Source of the DNA: Lentinus brumalis | Taxonomy: Eukaryota > Basidiomycota > Agaricomycetes > Polyporales > Polyporaceae | Direction of reading: 5' to 3' | Assembly: GCA_001792895.1 (NCBI GenBank) | Contig: MARA01000007.1 | Coordinates: 1,364,001 to 1,428,000, forward strand | DNA: 64,000 nucleotides | In this document: piece after piece, positions 1 through 9,995 of the stretch | Layout of the letters: the number at the start of each line of letters is the position of its first letter | How positions within the stretch are numbered: the first letter of the stretch is position 1 | Position numbers and translations under genes: made by a program | Notes under the pieces: model-generated | What the model saw: only the letters and a program-made list of their open reading frames with translations | The model's database searches: none | Told to the model about the DNA's origin: nothing

Positions 1-183
1 TCCAGTACGCTCTACTCATGTATCAAGCTAAGTATGATCCATTTCAACCGCACAGCTTGACCGGATTTGTCCGCTCGTCTACGGCCGCCGCACATGGTGC
101 ACAGCCCCCGCAGTGACAACCACATCTTCTAGTTCTACCGCCACCCAGGCCTAGTATACCCTTGCACAGCCCGCACGCTCCCA

Positions 184-191
184 TATATAAG
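184..191 (+). promoter_or_regulatory. TATA box upstream of SPRY gene
   Basis: The sequence TATATAAG lies about 80 bp before the ATG at 270. This is a canonical TATA element at a normal distance for a fungal core promoter. The remaining upstream 180 bp show nothing else recognisable. Confidence 0.6.
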
Positions 192-269
192 ACACCGGGA
201 CCAAGTGTTTGACTACCAACAGCAGCCCCCGTCCCCCTCTTCATAGCGCGCCACACCGTCAGTCCTACG

Positions 270-1287
270 ATGTTATCGTTATTCAAGTCGCTCGGCTCGC
301 AAGACAAAGGCAAGGCTCGCGAGCACGCCCCACCCCACAATCCTGACGCCCCGCCCGAATGGCAGCCCGCCCCCGAACAAGTACACGCCGAGGGGCTCTA
401 CGCCGACGCCAGCACCGCCGACTACGAGGCCGCCGAGGACTTCTGCATGCGCTACCCACAAGAGGCCCCGCGCATGCTCTCCTCGGACGCCGTCGACCGC
501 ATCCGCAGGCTCGGGAGCGGGGCGTGGCGGCTCGCGGTGCCCAGCACGCCGCGCTTCCGCGGGTTCATTCACAACGGCGGCGAGAAGGGCCCCGCGATGG
601 GCGTGGTCAGGGTCGTGACGGAGCACGACTGCCAGGACGTGTGTATCCTGAGCGACCTGCCCATTCTGGCGGGTCTGTACGATACTCGGGCAGGCCCGGG
701 GTCTACTACGAGATCAAGATCATTCGTATGGACGGGGTCATCGCTGTAGGTCAGTGCTGTCTCCTTCTAGGTACACCTATGCACGCGTAACCTAACGTGA
801 GATCTCTGCACTCACAGGAACAGCATGTCGACCATACCCAGAGTGGCGGCTGCCGGGCTGGAACCGTCTGAGTGCAGGCTTGCACCTCGACGACTGCCGC
901 AAGTTCTTCGAGGACCCCGACGGCGGACGCAACTACACCCCGGACCTTCGTGCGGTGGCACCCGGCGACACCGTCGGGGTAGGCTACTCCTGGCAGCTCG
1001 GGACGCTCTTCTACACACACAACGGCAGACGGCTGCCAGACGCCTTCTCAGGCCTATACCTCCCGCGCGAGATGCACGACGTCTACGCCGCGATTGGCGT
1101 GTCGGGCCCGGGCGTGTGCGAGTTCGAAGTGAACTTCGGTGGCGGGTCAGACTTCGAGTGGAAGGAGGGCAACAACTGGAAGGTCGAGGGACACGTCGGC
1201 ATGATGCCTGGGGGAGCGGGCGGGGCCGACGACGAGCTCCCTTCGTACTCTGATGCCCGCAACGACAGAGCAGTGACATATCAATGA
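270..1287 (+). CDS. SPRY-domain protein (SSH4/Ear1-type SPRY), reading frame disturbed near 690
   Basis: Probably a soluble protein-interaction adaptor built around one SPRY (B30.2-like) domain. The C-terminal exon is diagnostic: WRLPGWNRLSAGLHLDD, then GDTVGVGY, then a FYTHNGRRLPDAF hairpin and a FEVNFGG strand. SSH4/Ear1 relatives, which sort cargo to the vacuole, share this order but carry an N-terminal membrane segment that is absent here. An intron at 750-817 (68 nt) joins IAVG to TACRPYPEW with correct phase. The first part (from 270) and the YYEIKI part (about 695-749) lie in different frames. They can be joined by a 53-nt GT-AG intron at 641-693, or by assuming one missing base near 690, which would keep the conserved-looking CILSDLPI segment. 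Stop at 1285-1287. The SPRY call is secure; the exact structure near 640-695 is not. Confidence 0.8.
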
Positions 1288-1452
1288 ACCCGAGTCCTCT
1301 TTCTCTGTGGCGAATTGCTTTACGGACTTGGCGCTGCGATGGTAAATGTAGGATAGTGATGATGTCTATACATTACACGGCAATTACACCTTTCAACTCT
1401 AGGGTATCCACAAATTCCGGGCAGGAGCATAGCGAAACACACCTCAGGAACC

Positions 1453-3513
1453 TCAGACGCGGCACTTGAGCTCCGCCCCAGTGACCATCGAGATGGTCGC
1501 ACCAAGGCACCAGCCCAGCTCCGTGCCGTCGATCTGCTTCCCGAGCTGGATCTCGCGCTCACCGCCCAACTCGTATCCGAGCCGGAGGAGGGCGTGCATG
1601 AAGGTGAGGTCGAGGCACCATTCGGGACGGCCCTCGAGCTCCTCCATGAGCGCCTTGTCCGAGCCCCAGTGCTCCTTCCACGCAGTCGGGCCCTGGCAGA
1701 CCGTCTTGGCGAGGTCCGCGAACGCATTTACGTGGATGGGGGCCTTGAGCGGGTTAGCGGTCGTGGCGATGAAGGGGTTGAGGCGGTCGTAGAAGTAGGA
1801 CAGGAGCAGAATCTTGCCATGAGGGAAGGTCTCGAGAAGCGATGGCTGGTACACCCCGTTGAACGAGCACGGCTTGACCTCGCAGATCCTGAAGAACAAG
1901 GAGACGTATGTGAGGATGAACGAGACCAATGAAAGAGAAAGGGACTCACGCGTCCTTGGCCATGACGAGCTCAATCACCCGGTTGCACGACTCCCAGCTG
2001 CCCACGTCCTCGCCGACCATCGTGACGTTCCACTTCCCGCCGAGCCGCTCGTCCTCGATCTCCACCGTCTTATTTGTCCCCTGCGCGAGACACGGGTTCG
2101 TCACGACCGCGTCCTTGCCATGGTGGGATCCCCGCAGGCTGCCCATGAACTCAACGATCCGGTGCGTGCTCTGGCGCGCGGTCATCAAGCCATAGCCGAG
2201 GTACGAGTGCTGGTAGAGCACCCTCGTCTCCCCGTCGTACTTGAGGTCGTACTTGTGCTCGCCCTCCTCCAGCGTCGCATCCGGCTTCGCCATATCGAAC
2301 GTCGGCTCGAACACGATCTGCGTCGACGCCCCGCCGAGGTCCAGCACCGCGTACGGCGGCGTCTTCTTCGCAGAAGGCTCCTTCGAGAGCGTCTTGAGCA
2401 GGTAGTTCGCCGTCAGCCACGCATACACGCCCTCGTCCCGCCCCTCCATGATCTCCACCGCGTTCTCCCCGTGCAGGCTGAACGGATACTTCTCCTCCAG
2501 CCGGTGCCGCACCGCCACGAGGATGTCGTTCGCCTCCTTCGTGCCCAGCCGCCGCAGCCCCGCGGTCGCCTTGACCTGGACGGGCGTGCAGTGGCGCAGG
2601 CTCTGCGGGACGACGCGCACCGCCTCGTCGAGCAGCTCGTCGAGGCTCTCCGCGGCCGCGCGCGGCGAGTCGCGGTACGACGAGAGCCCCGGCTGGCGCT
2701 GCTTGAACACCTCGTACTCGTATGCGGGCGACGGCCCGCAGTTGTTGAACTTGTAGATGTGGATGCGCGAGCCCGTCGAGCCCGCGTCGATCATGAGCGC
2801 GAACTGCACGAGCGGGACCCCCGCCTTGTACGGCTTCGTGCAGTAGTGCGTCTTCGTGAGGTCGCCGTCGCTCGTGGGGTCCGTCGGGCGTGCGGAGGGC
2901 ACGGCGTCGTCGTCGTGCGGGGCAGGAACTGCTGGGTAGTCCGTGTGCTTCGTTGTTGTAGGTCCGGGTGCGGGAGCTGGCTCGTAGTCTCCGCTGGGCA
3001 CGTCCGGCCGGATGATGGCTGGATCGTCGAGGAGGGCCGTTCAGGAGACCGGACGCAAAGGCACGAACACTCGTGAACTGAAGAAGACCACTCACAAGGA
3101 ACATAGTCATCCAGATCCTCCCTCCTCGGCCCAAAGAAATACACAAGCCCAATCAACACCACCGCCCCAATCGCGAACTTCTTCCACGCGAACTTGCGCC
3201 CCGGAGGCCCCCTGCTCGGGCCCATCCCGCCCTCGAGCCGTTCGTAGTTGCTGCTCCGCGGCGAGAACATGCTGCTGAGTCCGCCGCTGATGCTTTTGCT
3301 CGACCGTTTCCGCGCGTGCGAACGAGCACTTGAGCTGATGCCACTAGCGGAGGAAGAGGAAGAGGAGGATTCAGGTGTGGCGGCCAACGCTGACTCCGAC
3401 GGAGAAGATGAGGATGAGGAAACGAGAGTCGTGTCCGACGAGCGCGCCGGAGGTGTTTGGGTGGAGTCGTGGTCGTTGGGGGACAAGATGGGAGAGGCGC
3501 TGTGAGGCCGCAT
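1453..3513 (-). CDS. GDA1: Guanosine-diphosphatase (GDA1/CD39 apyrase family), Golgi
   Basis: Hydrolyses GDP (and UDP) to the monophosphate in the Golgi lumen, which lets nucleotide-sugar antiporters run for protein and lipid glycosylation. Exons run 3513-3096, 3018-1950 and 1888-1453; introns are 77 and 61 nt with GTGAGT donors; about 640 aa. A Ser-rich cytosolic tail is followed by a basic patch and a single hydrophobic anchor at about residues 113-127 (type II membrane protein). A proline-rich stem (about 145-190) leads to the catalytic domain. All apyrase conserved regions are visible: DAGSTGSRIHIY (about 217), ATAGLR, EGVYAWLTANYLL, VLDLGGASTQIVF and LGWCLG near the C-terminus. Four or more lumenal cysteines are present. 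The start at 3513 is the first ATG of the open exon. Upstream neighbour on the same strand is the bZIP gene; no functional link is evident. Confidence 0.93.
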
Positions 3514-4065
3514 CAGAATCTTCTTGCACCAACAGTCGCAGCTCTGAGCTGACCAGAGCTGACCACGTTCTCACAGTGTCTTCACTATCAGACCTTGCAT
3601 ACTTATGTTAGAGCGCATCCATCGAAAGGAAAGTCGTGGCATGGACACCGTACACGTCGCACACATTTTCACGCGTTCACACTGAGAGAAAGTTCTCAAA
3701 CACAACAATCACATTGGTGGGTACCGACTAACTGCTTCGACTGACTGCGACGACTACGACGAGAGAGACCGAGATGGTGATAGTAAATGAGCATCGGCCG
3801 AGCACTAACTGCATCGACCACATTAGCGATGATTTTTGGGGATGTACCGAAGAGGGGCATGGGGAATGGGGGTACGACGCTACTCCAGAGCAAGTGGATG
3901 GTGGAACGGGGGTAGTGGAACGGAGTAGCGAAGGCCACAAAAAAAATGCGTGGCTTGTGTTGAGACGATGATGAGAGGAAATGATGAGATGAGAAACATA
4001 AGGCATAAGGTATACTTCAAATAGCGTTAAGGGAGTGGGGAAGGGGAAGGGAGCGAAGACATCGT
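3514..4065. other. Intergenic, GDA1 promoter and bZIP 3' flank
   Basis: The 552 bp between the GDA1 start and the bZIP stop should hold the GDA1 promoter and the bZIP 3' untranslated region. Small ORFs here have no family features. I see no TATA element in good position. Confidence 0.5.
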
Positions 4066-5751
4066 TCATGCGGAATCGAGCGACGGCACCTCGTGTCCGT
4101 GGCTTTCTAGCAACGCCTTGAACAGCATCGCGCGTTGCCTCCACATCTCCTTCTCGTCCTTCTCGCGCTCGACGGCCATCTCGAGCTCGCGCTGGTACTC
4201 GAGCTTCCGCTTCCGGCTGCGCCGTGCTGCAAGGGTGTTCTGACGACGCTTGGCCTCGATGGCGTCCATATCACCTGGAGCGAGGTTGATGTCTTCCTCA
4301 AGCTCGTCCTCCTCGCCGAAAGCTTGTGACCGCGCACGCTTCTTCTTGAGCCAAGCCGTGGGCACCTCCTTGCGCGACGTCGCCGAGGGAGTGACGTATT
4401 TGCGCTGCTGGATAGGAGCGTCCATGGGCACCAACGCGTCCGGGGTGATGTTCTTGCGCGTCCCCGTCGGAAGGCTCTTCCGAGAACGGCGGCCAGGCGT
4501 GGACGGTGTGGGTACAGTGTTTGTGTGCGGCGATGGGTGGAGAGATGTGGGGTCGAGCGAGGGCGTTGTCGGCGACGGCATGGTGTACATGTCGTCGAAG
4601 TTGAACGGCGGTTGAGGGAAAGGAGGGAAGGCGGCCGATGGCGGCTTTGTGAGCTCGCCAGCTCCACTCAAGCCAAGACCATCCGCGAATAGGGATGCGC
4701 CACCAAGATCGGGGAAGGCATCGGCGTCGAAGATCGCCGGACTGGTGAGCATATCAGCCGACATGTCGGCCGAGTCGAGCGCAGGCGTGGTGAGGAAGTC
4801 CTCGAAGGGCGAGTCTTCCATCGGCGACGTCAAAAATTCGCTGAAGTCGTTCGCCATGCGGAACTCGGGGGACGCTGAGCGACAGGAGTAAGTCGATGTC
4901 ACTCCAACCCAAGCATCAGGATACACACCTTGGATCACCTCCATGATGGCCTGGACGGTGTCCGCGTCGGCGGCGGCGTCGTGCATAGGAGCGGCCCGCT
5001 CTGGGGCAGACTGGGTCTCCTCGGACTTTTGCGAGAGCATGGTCAAGTAGTTGTTGCACAAGGAGGCGAAATCGAAGTCTGATGTTGAGCTAGAGGCGAC
5101 TGGGGGTGCAGGCGCAGGTGCTGAAGACGAAGCTGATGCAAATTTGGTTGTTCGAGGGACTGGGGGGAGTGACTGGGGGATTCCATGATGGGCAGCTAGA
5201 GCAGAGGTCGAGTGGAAGACCGGGTGGGATGTCCGAGGACGATTCGATGGAGAGTTTACGGCGACATTTTGAGTCGGGTAGTGACTTGAGATATTCTCAA
5301 GGTGCGGATAGTGCAAGGAACCATGGCTGGGTGATTGGTCCGGGTGGGGGTCGCGGGTAGACGACGCGCTTAGAGGAGGAGGCAGAACATTCTGGCGATA
5401 TATGTGTTGTTGACGATACTGATGGGAATACAAGGCGGGAGTGGGGGTGGGGTTAAGTTGGTGGGCGTCGGCTGGCAAACCCGCTAGCTGAGGGAGGAGT
5501 CTGGAGGGCGAGGGCGGCGAAATCAGTGGGGGGTTCTCAACGGTGGGATCATTGCCGTATTGTTCCGCCGATGGACCGAAAGCAGCATATGGTGAGAGAG
5601 AGGGAGAGGGAGCTGAACCGGACGCCGCGCTGGGCGACGCCTCTTCGGAACACGCTTGCCACTTCTGCGTCATGTACGGCATGTTGCGCAGTGAAGGGGA
5701 CGATGACACTGTCCAGTCGTTGTTCGACGGCACAGGGGATGTCATGAGCAT
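4066..5751 (-). CDS. bZIP transcriptional activator, GCN4/cpc-1-like
   Basis: A DNA-binding activator of the GCN4/CPC1 class, expected to switch on amino-acid biosynthesis genes on starvation. The C-terminal 60 residues form the bZIP: an RRQNTLAARRSRKRK basic region with the family N-x7-R spacing, followed by a coiled coil starting ELEMAVEREKDEKEMW. The preceding 480 residues are acidic and Ser/Pro-rich, with activation-domain-like clusters such as DFSEFLTSPMEDSPFEDF. The ORF is open for 561 codons. A good 54-nt GT-AG intron (4875-4928, GTGTGT donor, CTCAG acceptor) lies inside it in frame; if spliced, the protein is 543 aa. Start at 5751 (MLM) follows a probable leader intron. Assignment to the GCN4 class rather than another bZIP rests on the basic region and the leader, so no gene symbol is given. 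Confidence 0.85.
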   Translation of the reverse strand: MLMTSPVPSNNDWTVSSSPSLRNMPYMTQKWQACSEEASPSAASGSAPSPSLSPYAAFGPSAEQYGNDPTVENPPLISPPSPSRLLPQLAGLPADAHQLNPTPTPALYSHQYRQQHIYRQNVLPPPLSASSTRDPHPDQSPSHGSLHYPHLENISSHYPTQNVAVNSPSNRPRTSHPVFHSTSALAAHHGIPQSLPPVPRTTKFASASSSAPAPAPPVASSSTSDFDFASLCNNYLTMLSQKSEETQSAPERAAPMHDAAADADTVQAIMEVIQGVYPDAWVGVTSTYSCRSASPEFRMANDFSEFLTSPMEDSPFEDFLTTPALDSADMSADMLTSPAIFDADAFPDLGGASLFADGLGLSGAGELTKPPSAAFPPFPQPPFNFDDMYTMPSPTTPSLDPTSLHPSPHTNTVPTPSTPGRRSRKSLPTGTRKNITPDALVPMDAPIQQRKYVTPSATSRKEVPTAWLKKKRARSQAFGEEDELEEDINLAPGDMDAIEAKRRQNTLAARRSRKRKLEYQRELEMAVEREKDEKEMWRQRAMLFKALLESHGHEVPSLDSA

Positions 5752-6060
5752 TGCGCGGGCGCGAAAAATGCTTAATGACTGCAGCGGAATACGGCGATGC
5801 GGACCAACGATGAGAGAGAGGTGAGGGGACTTACGAGTCGCTCAGAAGCTACGTCTGAGTCAAGGGCTGAACCTCGGACAGCTGCGACTGCTCGAGGGGT
5901 TGAGCGGTGGTGGGAGGAGAGAGGAGGTACGGCCGCGACAAACTGACTCGGGACGACTCTTGTAGTTTCCGATTCACCGCATTTCAGACTCAGAGCCGCC
6001 CATAACGCCGAATCGGACCCTGGGCGGTGCCTGAGTACTGAGTCGGCGCCGTCCATGTGC
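5752..6060 (-). promoter_or_regulatory. Leader/promoter of bZIP gene with uORFs, leader intron and TGAGTCA site
   Basis: On the minus strand a clean GTAAGT...CTGCAG intron (5779-5834, 56 nt) lies in the presumed leader. Upstream are short ORFs: ATG at 6003-6001 opens an 8-codon uORF (MGGSESEMR) that ends at a TGA near 5977. An internal ATG at 5982-5980 gives a two-codon uORF ending at the same stop. TGAGTCA, the palindromic GCN4/AP-1 site, occurs at 5856-5862, and a TGACTC half-type match at 5944-5949. GCN4 and cpc-1 genes are controlled translationally by leader uORFs, so this layout is consistent with the protein assignment. The transcription start is unknown, so whether the uORFs are transcribed is inferred. 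Confidence 0.45.
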
Positions 6061-8202
6061 TCTGCGTCTGCGTTCCTCCTCCGCAGCGGGCTCCTGCCGC
6101 ACATCTACACGCCTCTACACGTCGTCCACGTATGCGGATTGAGGTCGGGTGCGTGCTCGACGACGGACGAAGACTGCGCACGCAGCGCACAGTCGCGCAG
6201 GCCGCGGGACGACCTGGCTGCGGGACCGGGGCTCGAGTCAGAGTCATCCACAGCCGGAACAGATGTGAATTTCACGAGTCGCATACGGCAGGAGCGATCC
6301 TCGTACCCATGCGCGCCCTGCACAGCTCCCGCCTTATCGCGGTCACCAGCCCCGCCCCCTGCCCCGCCCGCCTTCCACGCTGTCCACCGCCCACTCCCGC
6401 CCGCCGCCCGCCGCGCCAAGCTGCTCGTTCATTGGCCCGATAAGCCGCCTCCGCCGTCGCGCAACTGTCGCGCAATATCGGCTCCCATCGATGGGCTGAT
6501 TGCTCCCGACGGCCTCCCGCCAACGCGAGTCCCCGGGCGAATGTCCCCGACGAACGGCCGACGCTGACCTGCACGAGAACAGGCCACCCAATCCGCGTCG
6601 AGCCCTGTGCCCCGCATCTTCCTGGGGCGGGCCGACGTCGCGCTAGCGCAATCACAGGCGCGCAATGCATCTGTCCAGGACATCCTGCCACTGCCAGTGA
6701 TCCCGCCGACGTGTCGGAGCGCTCTCTGCGGCGGTCACAGCCATGTCGCCGCATGACCCAGAGAGAAACCATCTTCCTGCGAGCCTCTGACGTCGCGGAC
6801 GCGATAAGCCGGATCTTTGCCTCCAATATCATCTGCTTGCAGCTGCTTGCTCAGCCGCTGGAGACTGGATGACCAACGCGTGCACCCAGGCCTTCCGAGC
6901 TTGACGTTTGCGAAGATGACTCAGTCGCCCAGGACCAGCAAGCAAGCCAATGAACGTCGAGCACAGAGCCAGCGGGCGCAAGTTAGCAACTCGAGAGAGC
7001 AGAGGTGACCGCGAGGCTGTGACCGCGACGTCGACGTACACAGGCCTGAGAAGAGAAGCAGGCCTGGCTTCCCCAACCCCGGGGTCTTCGAACAATGTTA
7101 GGTGGTGCGACGTACCGCCCGCCGCGCCAGAGCACCCGGCTGTACGACACTTCGTCAGCAAACGAGCAAGTCGCCGTCGCACTCACCCGCGCATTCGCCG
7201 CTCTCGCGACCACAACACCACCTCGCCTTCCTCTTCCAGCAGCCTTGAGGCTCGTCCGGCGCCACACGTCCACAGCCCGCTCTCCGTCCCGATGTCGCTC
7301 GGAGGCTATTCAAGCTTCATCGTTGTACTCGAGTACTCAGAGTACCTGTAAGGCAATCCTTGTCATCCAAATGCAATGCACGCACCAGCACCGTCAATGT
7401 CATCGTCGTCCCGATCCTCAACGCCGCGTAGCTTAGCCCCCGACGAGCGCCAAAATCAACCACGTCACAGCCACCGCCGAACCACCCGCCACCCGGAATC
7501 TTCACGACCATCCGCCATGTATTGCCAGAAAATACGCCGGAACGCAGGACGAGACGAGAGCTAGAGCCACCACGGGAGGACAGGGAGGTGCAGAGGGCAG
7601 AGGGGACAGCAACGGACCCTGCATGCCCTTTATATGCTGGCGGCCTCGAGTCAGAGAGCTGCCTAATCGGGGAATCGGATCAGTGAGTCATCCACGTGGG
7701 TTCCGCGCGCGCAGGGCATGAGGCTCCCCGACGCCAGGCCGTGTCGAGCCCGGGTCCGGGTTGCTGCGCCGACGCTGATTCGAGTATATTGTGTACAAGA
7801 CTCACGCTAGGACTCACGCGGGAGGTCGGGCCAGTTATGGTGTATACAGTACCCTCTGGCGGAGATGTCTCTACGGGAACGTGATGCGCCAGGACGCGCC
7901 CGCCTGCGCTGCCGAGGCCGCGGTGGCGGCACCGAGGGTTTCGGACGCGACGAATCTGACGGCCATAAGTAGGTATGATGAGTGAGAACCGGTGGATCAA
8001 TCTGATGCTCTTCGGACTACCATGTGGGACGTGCGAAGGCAAGGAGCGACCCGCAGAGCTACTGTGAGTCCTCTCTACACTTATTGAGTGGTTAACGTGC
8101 GTAGACCGAGCTGATCATTGGCTAGCAGTGTCAGAGTTCATCTCTCCTAACAATTATATCCGCAAAAACCCCGAATGCCGACTGCCATGACTCGGACCAA
8201 AG
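6061..8202. other. Gene-free stretch, nothing recognised
   Basis: About 2.1 kb with several overlapping ORFs of 80-190 codons on both strands. Their translations are Arg/Pro/Ala/Ser-rich, without domains and with complementary-frame composition typical of GC-rich noncoding DNA. No RNA gene or repeat was seen. It includes the far upstream region of the bZIP gene and the 3' flank of the BTB gene. Confidence 0.5.
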
Positions 8203-9292
8203 TCACTGCCACCCCTCCAGATCCCCCAAGCCGAAGAATTCCGGCAACCTCCTCCTCATCGCCGCACAGTCCTGCTCGGAAAGCAACAGCAGCCTGTCCA
8301 AGCAAGGCTGGCACAGCGCACCCTCCCGCGCCAGAAACGCCGGCGGCGGCGTCGTTCTGCGGTCGAGCCTCACGAAGAGATCATGGAGTGGAGACGGTTC
8401 GTCGTCCTTCGTGTGGGACATGAACATATGGCGCGTCAGCTCCTTGCAATTCCCGCCGAGAAGACAGTGGGTGGTGGGACCCGTCATGCCCGCCTCCAGG
8501 ACGCGCAGCACGCTCGCGTGGACCTGCCGGGAGAGGAGGGGGAGAGCGAGGATGCACCGTCTGTAGTTGGTGTCGTTGAGCTTGTCGAGCGTGCCGTCCT
8601 CCTCTCCGAGACGTCCGACCCCGTTGCGGAGGCTCAGGACATCCTCCAAGAGGCAGCACTCGTAGAATGCGAGAGGGAGCATGAGGGGTTTGTCGAGCAG
8701 CATTGCGATTTTCACCGCGGAGATCGCGTCTCGGGGCTCGAAGGAGATGCCGCACTGCGCCTGTCCCAGGTCTCGGCGCTCCTCCCACGCAGCCGCGGAC
8801 TCGGTCCAGTGTCCGGGCCGGGGGACGAGGAAGCTCTCCAAGCGGCTGAGGGCGGCGTCGACGAGCTTGTCCGCCTCGTACTTGTGCGCGATCCTGATGA
8901 CGGACGCGATTGTCGCGAACGGCAGGGAGGCCTGCTTCAAGGCGCTGTGCGACGCAGGATGTAGGGGCTTATGAGACGATGGACACGGATGAAGGCACTG
9001 ACCATGTTGCCGAGAGCAGCAGCGCATGGAGGAAGTGCCGCATGTCCGTTGGGGAGTCATGCTCGAAGGACACAACAGGGCAGCCGTCGATGGGTTCGGT
9101 GTCTTCGTTGCACCCTTCGACGTAGCCTTGTATGGTGGACGAGGCGCGGAACAGCAGGCCCTTGTACACGCGGAAGGCGTGTCCCTTGCTAGCCAGGATG
9201 ATGATGTTCCCGTCGTCGAACCAGAGCTCCTTGTCCTTGATGAGGGCTCCTCCCTCGAGGGATTGGCGTCCTTGTTCACCGACGGCAGGCAT
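8203..9292 (-). CDS. BTB/POZ-domain protein
   Basis: Basidiomycete-type BTB protein, probably a protein-interaction or cullin-3 adaptor. Exons 9292-9003 and 8944-8203 with a 58-nt intron (GTCAGT donor); 343 aa. The BTB fold starts at about residue 22 with ELWFDDGNIIILASKGHAF, followed by VYKGLLFRASS and SPTDMRHFLHALL; across the splice it continues into the helix-rich IASVIRIAHKYEADKLVDAAL. The long C-terminal part is helical, with paired cysteines (CLLGGNCKEL, CQPCLDRL) common in this fungal family. The start is the ATG at 9292-9290; the same frame has no better upstream ATG. The substrate or partner cannot be told from the sequence. Confidence 0.85.
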
Positions 9293-9995
9293 CGTTAGGG
9301 AACGTCTGATTTGACCTCGCTATAACGTCAGGGGTGCGTCAGTCGCAGGGGTACACTGGAGGTATAAATTGACAATCTCACCTTGAAAGTGAAGACCTCA
9401 GCAGTTGAGCCGAGACAGTAGACTGTTCCGGGCGGGACCTTCTAGCAGTCGCAGGACTACTAGGACGTGGAGGATAGTAAGCGGTTTGAACCATGAGCGA
9501 AATTGACTAATACAGGGAGTGCAGGAGGGTGCTGCGGTATACTTCTCGATGTAAGAGGCAACTGGTACCCACGTTCATATGCATATACTCTCTCGGGCGG
9601 CTGCAATGACATCATGCCCAAGGACGGAGGCGGGACTGCCCACTCAGGACCACGACAGGCAGGAGAGGCGCAAGAGGATATGTTGTGAAGCTTCCGAGCG
9701 AGGCAGCATTCAGAAGGTCGTTATAACGAAGACCACCTTCGATGAGCAGGAGTCGTCTACGATTATTCCGAGCGACAGTTCTATGTAGACCAAGCTCGAA
9801 GACCAATAGCTTCCAACCGAGGGTATCAAAACGACATCGCACCCAAGTACTTGTCTCGGATGGTCACCGAGCGCATAAGAACCTGAACTTGATTACGACG
9901 AGATCAGCGGCGAAGCAAACAAAGCGTGACTGATTGAGCGACATACAGCTTCAAATTCCTTCCATTCACAGCATTCCGTGCGACGTGGGCTCGCA
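9293..9995. other. Intergenic, BTB promoter side
   Basis: The 703 bp between the BTB start and the stop of F-box-like gene A. No coding feature is supported; small ORFs lack homology features. It must contain the BTB promoter and the 3' end of gene A. Confidence 0.5.

Noticed and set aside
1859..3076. 405-codon plus-strand ORF
   Set aside because: It is the mirror frame of the GDA1 gene; its Arg/Leu/Val/His-rich translation is the shadow of minus-strand coding sequence.
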